Source: Microbacteriaceae bacterium UBA6152
Lineage (GTDB): Bacteria > Actinomycetota > Actinomycetes > Actinomycetales > Microbacteriaceae
DNA: 8,837 nt
NCBI GenBank assembly: GCA_002423075.1
Contig: DIUS01000132.1
Location: forward strand, 1 to 8,837
Direction of reading: 5' to 3'
The translations under genes and the position numbers were made by a program. Each line of letters starts with the position of its first letter. Position 1 is the first letter of the stretch. Shown piece by piece: positions 5,336 through 8,837 of the stretch. Below the pieces are notes generated by a model. That model was not told the DNA's origin. It saw only the letters and a program-made list of their open reading frames with translations, and did no database searches.

Positions 5336-6033
5336 CGGTCGATGCTATCGACGGTGGCGCTCTGTAGCGCATTCTCGACGGCCGAGCGCACCACGGCGCC
5401 GAGCACGCGCCCGGGCTGCTCGACTCCGATCGCGCGCAGAGCCTCGACCGATTGGCCGACGATCGCCGTCGAGAACTGCGAGGCGACCAAGACGGCTTCG
5501 GCGTACGCGGCACGGTCGTGCTCGTCGATGACGATCGGCTCGGCACCCATCTCGACGACGAGCGCTTGCGCGATCGGCAGCACGGGCGTCGGCGCCGTTA
5601 CCGCGCACCACGCGTCGCGCAAGCGGGCCAGGTCGACGCTCGTGCCGGTGAACGCGAGGGCCGGATGCACCGCCAGCGGTATCGCACCCGCAGCCCGCGC
5701 GGGGTCGAGCACCGCCACGCCGAACGCCGCCGCGGTGTGCAGCACGAGCTGGCCGGGCTGCCACGCGCCGAGAGCCGCGAGCCCAGCGACGAGGTCGCTC
5801 AACTGGTCGTCGGGCACAGCGATGAGGACGAGCTCGCTGCGTTCGACGATGCTCGGCACCTCGAGAACGGGCACCCCCGGCAGCATGCTCTCGACGCGAT
5901 CGCGCTCATCGTCGGTGGCGACCGAGATGCCGACGAGCGCGTGCCCGGCGCCCGCGAGCGCGGCACCGAGCACGGGGCCCACTCGCCCCGCACCGATGAT
6001 GCCGACGCCGAGCCGGCCGTCGCGCGCACTCAT
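5332..6033 (-). CDS. Rossmann-fold / DUF2520 dehydrogenase-like protein
   Basis: A predicted NAD(P)-dependent oxidoreductase-like protein of unknown substrate (Rossmann-like PF10727 plus DUF2520 PF10728 type). The 233-residue product opens with a dinucleotide-binding loop VGIIGAGRVGPVLG (10-23; GxGxxG), continues with SELVLIAVPDD (66-76), as in 6-phosphogluconate-dehydrogenase-like folds, and has the family hallmark AVHPALAFTG (121-130) followed by a helical C-terminal domain. The ATG at 6033 shares one base with the TGA of the upstream PH-domain gene (TGATG); the stop overlaps the panC GTG by 4 nt. The same gene sits directly before panC in M. tuberculosis (Rv3603c), suggesting a link to pantoate or CoA metabolism, for example ketopantoate reduction; this is inference. 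The protein ends at ENALQSATVDSIDR, and as I recall family members run some 50-60 residues further, so the C-terminus may be shortened. Confidence 0.9.
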   Translation of the reverse strand: MSARDGRLGVGIIGAGRVGPVLGAALAGAGHALVGISVATDDERDRVESMLPGVPVLEVPSIVERSELVLIAVPDDQLSDLVAGLAALGAWQPGQLVLHTAAAFGVAVLDPARAAGAIPLAVHPALAFTGTSVDLARLRDAWCAVTAPTPVLPIAQALVVEMGAEPIVIDEHDRAAYAEAVLVASQFSTAIVGQSVEALRAIGVEQPGRVLGAVVRSAVENALQSATVDSIDR

Positions 6034-7670
6034 CACGAACGCCAGCGGTGCGTGCGGTCGGTGTCGGCGCTCGCGATGGCCGCATCGCGCACGGTGTCGA
6101 AGAAGGTCATCGCGTCGGTGCGGTCGAGGGCGCCGAGCGTCGGCGAGATCGGCCCCGCCACGGTGTGGGCATGCACGGCGGCGAGCCGCAACGACCGCAG
6201 CAACGGGCCCTGGTTCACCGACACCGACTGCAGGCGGGCGAAGGGCACGATGGTGAGTCCGCGCCAGATCGCGCCCGTGCGCAGCAGCACGGCAGCCGGC
6301 GTGAGCGCGAAGCCGTTGCGTCGCCGCGAGAACCAGCGCATCACGCGCGCTCGCGGCGGCGAGATCGTGAAGCCGCCCTCGTCGCCCGAGCCGAGCAAGC
6401 CGAGCTCGAGCGTCGCCCGCGCCTCGTCGGTCGCAACGTCGGGCAACAGCAGGCCCAGCACAGTGCGCACATCGTCGAGGTTGCCGACGGGCAGGATGGT
6501 CGTCTGCTGCTGGCCGGCCGCGCCGTTCTGCGACGAGCGCGAGGCCCGATTGACAGCGATCTGCCACCAGCCAGCGGGTCGCCACAGCAGAGGCTGACTG
6601 ACCCGCACCGAATGGATGCGCCCGGGCGGCAGGGTCTCGTTGGTCGTAGAGAGCAGGCCGAAGCCCACGCGAACGCCGTCGGGCGTCGAGGCGATTGAGT
6701 AGCGCAGCGATCGCGTGATGCGCGCGATCGCGAAGCCGCCGAGACCGATGAGCGTCGGGAACATCGCGAAGAGCAGGAACAGCTCGCCCGTCACGGCGAC
6801 GAAGATCGTGAGGCCGATCATGAGCCCGACCAAGATGATCGTGGTCTCGCTCAACAATGTCGAGCCGATGAGCCGCCCAGGGTTCATGCGCACGACCGAG
6901 GTGGGCTCGGTCAGTTCAACGTCGAGCTCGGGGGCGAGCAGTTCTGAGACGCGTGCGTCGAGCATCCCGCTCGCCGTCGTGCCCTCCGCGCTGTCGACGG
7001 CGGCCTCGCGGCGGGCCCCCGACGCCAGGAGCAGAATGTCGCGGCGCAGGGCATCGGCGTCGCGACCTCGCAGATAGGCGAGTTGCACGTTCGCGTCGTT
7101 GCCCGCCGACGACACCTCGAGCTTGGCGGCGCCAAACAGTCGGGGAATGAACGGGCGACCGATGTTGATGCCTTGAATGCGGTCGAGCCGCCCCTTGCGG
7201 TTCGTGCGGAAGACGATGCCCGAGCGCACCTCGACGACCTCGTCGGTGATGCGGAAGGTGTGCATGCGCCACGACAGCCAGAACCCGGCGACGATGAGCA
7301 GCAGCACTCCCAGACCGACGAGCAGCGCCACGAGGATGAGCTCTTCGCGCACGATGAAATCGATCGCGTCTGATTCGAGGTCGCCGCTGGGAGGGCCGGG
7401 AATGAAGATGTCGTCACCGCCGCCGAAGAACAGCTCGATGAAGCGGTCGCGCAGGTTGACGATGAGCACGCCGATGATCGCGACGAAGGCGAGCCCGCCC
7501 CGGAACAGCGGCGTAGCGGGGTGTAGCCGGTGCCACTCGCCGTCGGCGTAATCGGTCGCGAGGGCGGATGCTCGCACGGTCGTCGGCGCTGGTGCCGCGT
7601 CGCCCTGCTGCGGGTCGGCCTGCCGTTCGGGCTGCGACTCTGCCTGCGACTCGGGCATGATCGTGCTCAC
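6033..7670 (-). CDS. PH domain-containing membrane protein, YdbT-like (three bPH_2/DUF304 repeats)
   Basis: A 545-residue membrane protein. A Gln/Glu/Ala-rich disordered N-terminus (1-45) is followed by a transmembrane pair (about 55-73 and 110-133), a first PH-like repeat (about 136-216, with RLDRIQGINIGRPFIPRLFG), a second transmembrane pair (about 274-316), a second repeat (about 323-410, with PPGRIHSVRVSQPLLWRP) and a third (about 452-535, with PFARLQSVSVNQGPLLRSL). This three-repeat layout matches Bacillus YdbT, which always pairs with a one-repeat YdbS; the pair is present here. YdbS/YdbT have been linked to bacteriocin resistance in Bacillus, but their biochemical role is unclear. The start is GTG 7670 in a 4-nt GTGA overlap with the upstream gene; an ATG at 7658 is an alternative. 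The acidic loop between the first two helices (GGGDDIFIPGPPSGDLESD) probably lies outside the cell. Confidence 0.9.
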   Translation of the reverse strand: MSTIMPESQAESQPERQADPQQGDAAPAPTTVRASALATDYADGEWHRLHPATPLFRGGLAFVAIIGVLIVNLRDRFIELFFGGGDDIFIPGPPSGDLESDAIDFIVREELILVALLVGLGVLLLIVAGFWLSWRMHTFRITDEVVEVRSGIVFRTNRKGRLDRIQGINIGRPFIPRLFGAAKLEVSSAGNDANVQLAYLRGRDADALRRDILLLASGARREAAVDSAEGTTASGMLDARVSELLAPELDVELTEPTSVVRMNPGRLIGSTLLSETTIILVGLMIGLTIFVAVTGELFLLFAMFPTLIGLGGFAIARITRSLRYSIASTPDGVRVGFGLLSTTNETLPPGRIHSVRVSQPLLWRPAGWWQIAVNRASRSSQNGAAGQQQTTILPVGNLDDVRTVLGLLLPDVATDEARATLELGLLGSGDEGGFTISPPRARVMRWFSRRRNGFALTPAAVLLRTGAIWRGLTIVPFARLQSVSVNQGPLLRSLRLAAVHAHTVAGPISPTLGALDRTDAMTFFDTVRDAAIASADTDRTHRWRS

Positions 7671-8164
7671 AGCCCTGCCCGGCGGGTCTCGGCGACCGCG
7701 ACAAGGTGGTCGCGCAGCTGCTCGGCGGTCTCGAACGGCAGGCCAGGAATCGTGACGCCGCTCGAGGCGGCGGCGGTCACGAACTTGAGTTCGGCGAGGC
7801 CGAAAGCGCGCACGAGCGGCCCACGGTTGATGTCGACAAGTTGCATGCGCCCGTAGGGCACCGAGACGAAACGCTGAAACATGATGCCGCGGCGAAAGAG
7901 CAGGTCATCGTCGCGCAGCAGATAGCCGATGGCCCGCACCCGACGCGGCGTGAGCGCCAGGGTGAGCAAGAAGATCGCGCCGAGGGCGGCCCCGATGAAC
8001 CAGCCCTCTTGCCAGCCCAGCCAGAACGGAAGGAAGCCGGCAGCCGTGACGATGGCGCCGAGAATGAGCGTCGAGATCATGTCGACCGGAATGTACTTCG
8101 GCGAGACCCGCTGCCAGTCGGTCTCGGGTCGCTCGAGTCGGCGCGGTTCGGGGGTCGTCGTCAT
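7667..8164 (-). CDS. PH domain-containing membrane protein, YdbS-like (single bPH_2/DUF304 domain)
   Basis: A 165-residue protein with a short Arg/Glu-rich N-terminus (RLERPETDWQRVSPKYI, about 9-26), two transmembrane helices (about 30-50 and 54-72) and one PH-like domain (about 75-160) containing GIMFQRFVSVPYGRMQLVDI (93-112) and RGPLVRAFGLAEL (114-126), then the family-typical IPGLPFETAEQLRDHLV (139-155). It is the short partner of the three-repeat protein encoded next. The ATG (8164-8162) overlaps the DUF3180 stop in an ATGA arrangement, and its own stop overlaps the next gene's GTG by 4 nt. Such pairing suggests a hetero-oligomeric membrane complex, with PH-like faces in the cytoplasm; that is inference from co-occurrence. 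The long open frame upstream of 8164 is the shadow of DUF3180 and folK. Confidence 0.9.
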   Translation of the reverse strand: MTTTPEPRRLERPETDWQRVSPKYIPVDMISTLILGAIVTAAGFLPFWLGWQEGWFIGAALGAIFLLTLALTPRRVRAIGYLLRDDDLLFRRGIMFQRFVSVPYGRMQLVDINRGPLVRAFGLAELKFVTAAASSGVTIPGLPFETAEQLRDHLVAVAETRRAGL

Positions 8165-8622
8165 GCTGACTCCTGCGTGAGTTCGTCGGTCGGCTCGTCG
8201 GGTGGCAGCGAGCACCAGTGCTCGGCCACAAGGGCGGCGGTCACGAGGGACATCGCGGCCACCAGACTCGCCCCCGCGGTCAGCGACGAGCCTAACGGCA
8301 CGACGGCTCGGCTGAGCAGATAGAACAGGATGCCCGCCGCGGCCCCCGCGAGCAGCGCTCCCGCGAGAGCGCTCGCCTTGGCGAGCACGACCACGCGGGT
8401 GGCGAAGAACGGGTCGATGCGGCGCTCGCCCTTGGCGGCGCTGCGCACGGGCCACGCGATGGCCACGAGCAGCACGGCGATGAGCGCGAGCGCCACGGTG
8501 AGAGACACAGGCGGCACGAGCACGGCGACGCCGCGCAGGGCGAGCACGATGTTGACGAGGTAGAGAGCTGCGAGCCCGGACAGCGCGGCGATGAGCAGCG
8601 GTAGCGGTCGCGTGCGGCTCAC
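8161..8622 (-). CDS. DUF3180 family membrane protein
   Basis: A 153-residue polytopic membrane protein with four predicted helices (about 8-28, 36-58, 84-106 and 113-134). The cytoplasmic loop GERRIDPFFATRVVVLAKA (65-83) and the C-terminal EHWCSLPPDEP (134-144) are hallmarks of DUF3180, an actinobacterial family found directly after folK (Rv3605c in M. tuberculosis). No function is known; the constant company of folate genes suggests an envelope or transport-linked role, but there is no direct evidence. The GTG start (8622-8620) overlaps the folK stop (TGA 8621-8619) in a GTGA arrangement, and its stop overlaps the next gene's ATG. The length and all family segments look normal. Confidence 0.92.
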   Translation of the reverse strand: MSRTRPLPLLIAALSGLAALYLVNIVLALRGVAVLVPPVSLTVALALIAVLLVAIAWPVRSAAKGERRIDPFFATRVVVLAKASALAGALLAGAAAGILFYLLSRAVVPLGSSLTAGASLVAAMSLVTAALVAEHWCSLPPDEPTDELTQESA

Positions 8623-8837
8623 GGGGCAGCCTCGGGGCTCGACGTCTCGCGCAACGCGTCGAGTAGCGCCGCGATCGGGCCGTGGCCCGGAAGCTCGGCG
8701 TCGGGCTGCACGTCGAGCCAGGGCGCGAGCACGAAGTCGCGCTCGTGCGCGCGCGGGTGCGGAACCTGCAGCACCTCAGAGTCGATCTCGAGCGCGTCAA
8801 GCGCGATGAGGTCAAGGTCGAGAGTGCGGTCGCCCCA
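8619..8837 (-). CDS. folK: 2-amino-4-hydroxy-6-hydroxymethyldihydropteridine pyrophosphokinase, C-terminal part (5' end outside window)
   Basis: HPPK transfers pyrophosphate from ATP to hydroxymethyldihydropterin in folate synthesis. Only the last 72 residues are in the window, beginning WGDRTLDLDLI, which holds the two Mg-binding aspartates of the family motif (G.RTLDLDL). VPHPRAHERDFVLAPWLD follows, then PDAELPGHGPIAALLDAL and a short tail ending EAAP. The frame is open from the window edge to TGA at 8621-8619, which overlaps the DUF3180 start by 4 nt. It is the most upstream gene seen in the operon; folB, folP, folE and ftsH would be expected beyond the window by synteny with M. tuberculosis. 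Confidence 0.95.
   Translation of the reverse strand, partial: WGDRTLDLDLIALDALEIDSEVLQVPHPRAHERDFVLAPWLDVQPDAELPGHGPIAALLDALRETSSPEAAP

Noticed and set aside
4481..6256. A 591-codon plus-strand open frame antisense to panC and DUF2520
   Set aside because: It has no recognisable domain and lies wholly opposite genes with clear motifs; it is a by-product of high-GC codon bias.
6034..6585. N-terminal extension of the DUF2520 frame up to 6585
   Set aside because: The extra sequence is a shadow of the PH-domain gene; the ATG at 6033 gives a normal Rossmann N-terminus and a coupled TGATG junction.
8165..8815. N-terminal extension of the short PH-domain gene up to 8815
   Set aside because: It overlaps DUF3180 and folK out of frame and is Arg/Ala low-complexity; the ATG at 8164 overlaps the DUF3180 stop as ATGA.

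Overview
The window is a high-GC chromosomal segment from an actinobacterium, most likely a member of the Microbacteriaceae. This rests on the base composition, the GTG starts, the actinobacterial type of ClpC and LysS, and the gene order. The block folK, DUF3180, (membrane genes), DUF2520, panC, ... lysS, ... clpC is the same conserved neighbourhood as Mycobacterium tuberculosis Rv3606c to Rv3596c. Nothing indicates a plasmid, phage, IS element, CRISPR array or RNA gene.

Right side (4472-8837, minus strand, read from high to low coordinates): the 3' end of folK, then a DUF3180 membrane protein, a short and a long bacterial PH-domain (DUF304/bPH_2, YdbS/YdbT-like) membrane protein pair, a Rossmann/DUF2520 dehydrogenase-like protein, and panC. 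Every junction is a 1-nt or 4-nt start/stop overlap, so these genes form one tightly coupled operon. lysS (2939-4450) follows after 21 nt with its own strong Shine-Dalgarno sequence. The operon mixes folate (folK) and pantothenate (panC) synthesis with uncharacterised envelope proteins and ends in lysyl-tRNA synthetase.

Middle (853-2929): a small accessory patch lies between lysS and clpC. It holds a 51-residue membrane protein directly after lysS, a secreted Ig-like protein with a C-terminal membrane anchor, a 60-residue membrane protein, and, convergent on the plus strand, a pirin gene. The pirin is complete in content but interrupted by one extra C in a C4 run near codon 262. The lsr2 gene found between lysS and clpC in M. 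tuberculosis is absent, and so are panD and coaX next to panC.

Left side (1-852): the 5' end of clpC on the minus strand and a 218-bp divergent intergenic region. That region carries an excellent ClgR operator (721-738) upstream of clpC and, beside it, a 17-bp near-perfect inverted repeat (742-817).

The signals most worth following are the ClgR box and adjoining inverted repeat, the pirin frameshift, the fact that all three TAGGGT hexamers in the window sit 6-7 nt before a start codon (possible leaderless promoters), the C6/G6 palindrome at 2742-2757, and an over-represented octamer GGATGCTC scattered through genes in all reading frames. No wholly new system is evident. The most poorly understood part is the conserved DUF3180/PH/PH/DUF2520 operon core.
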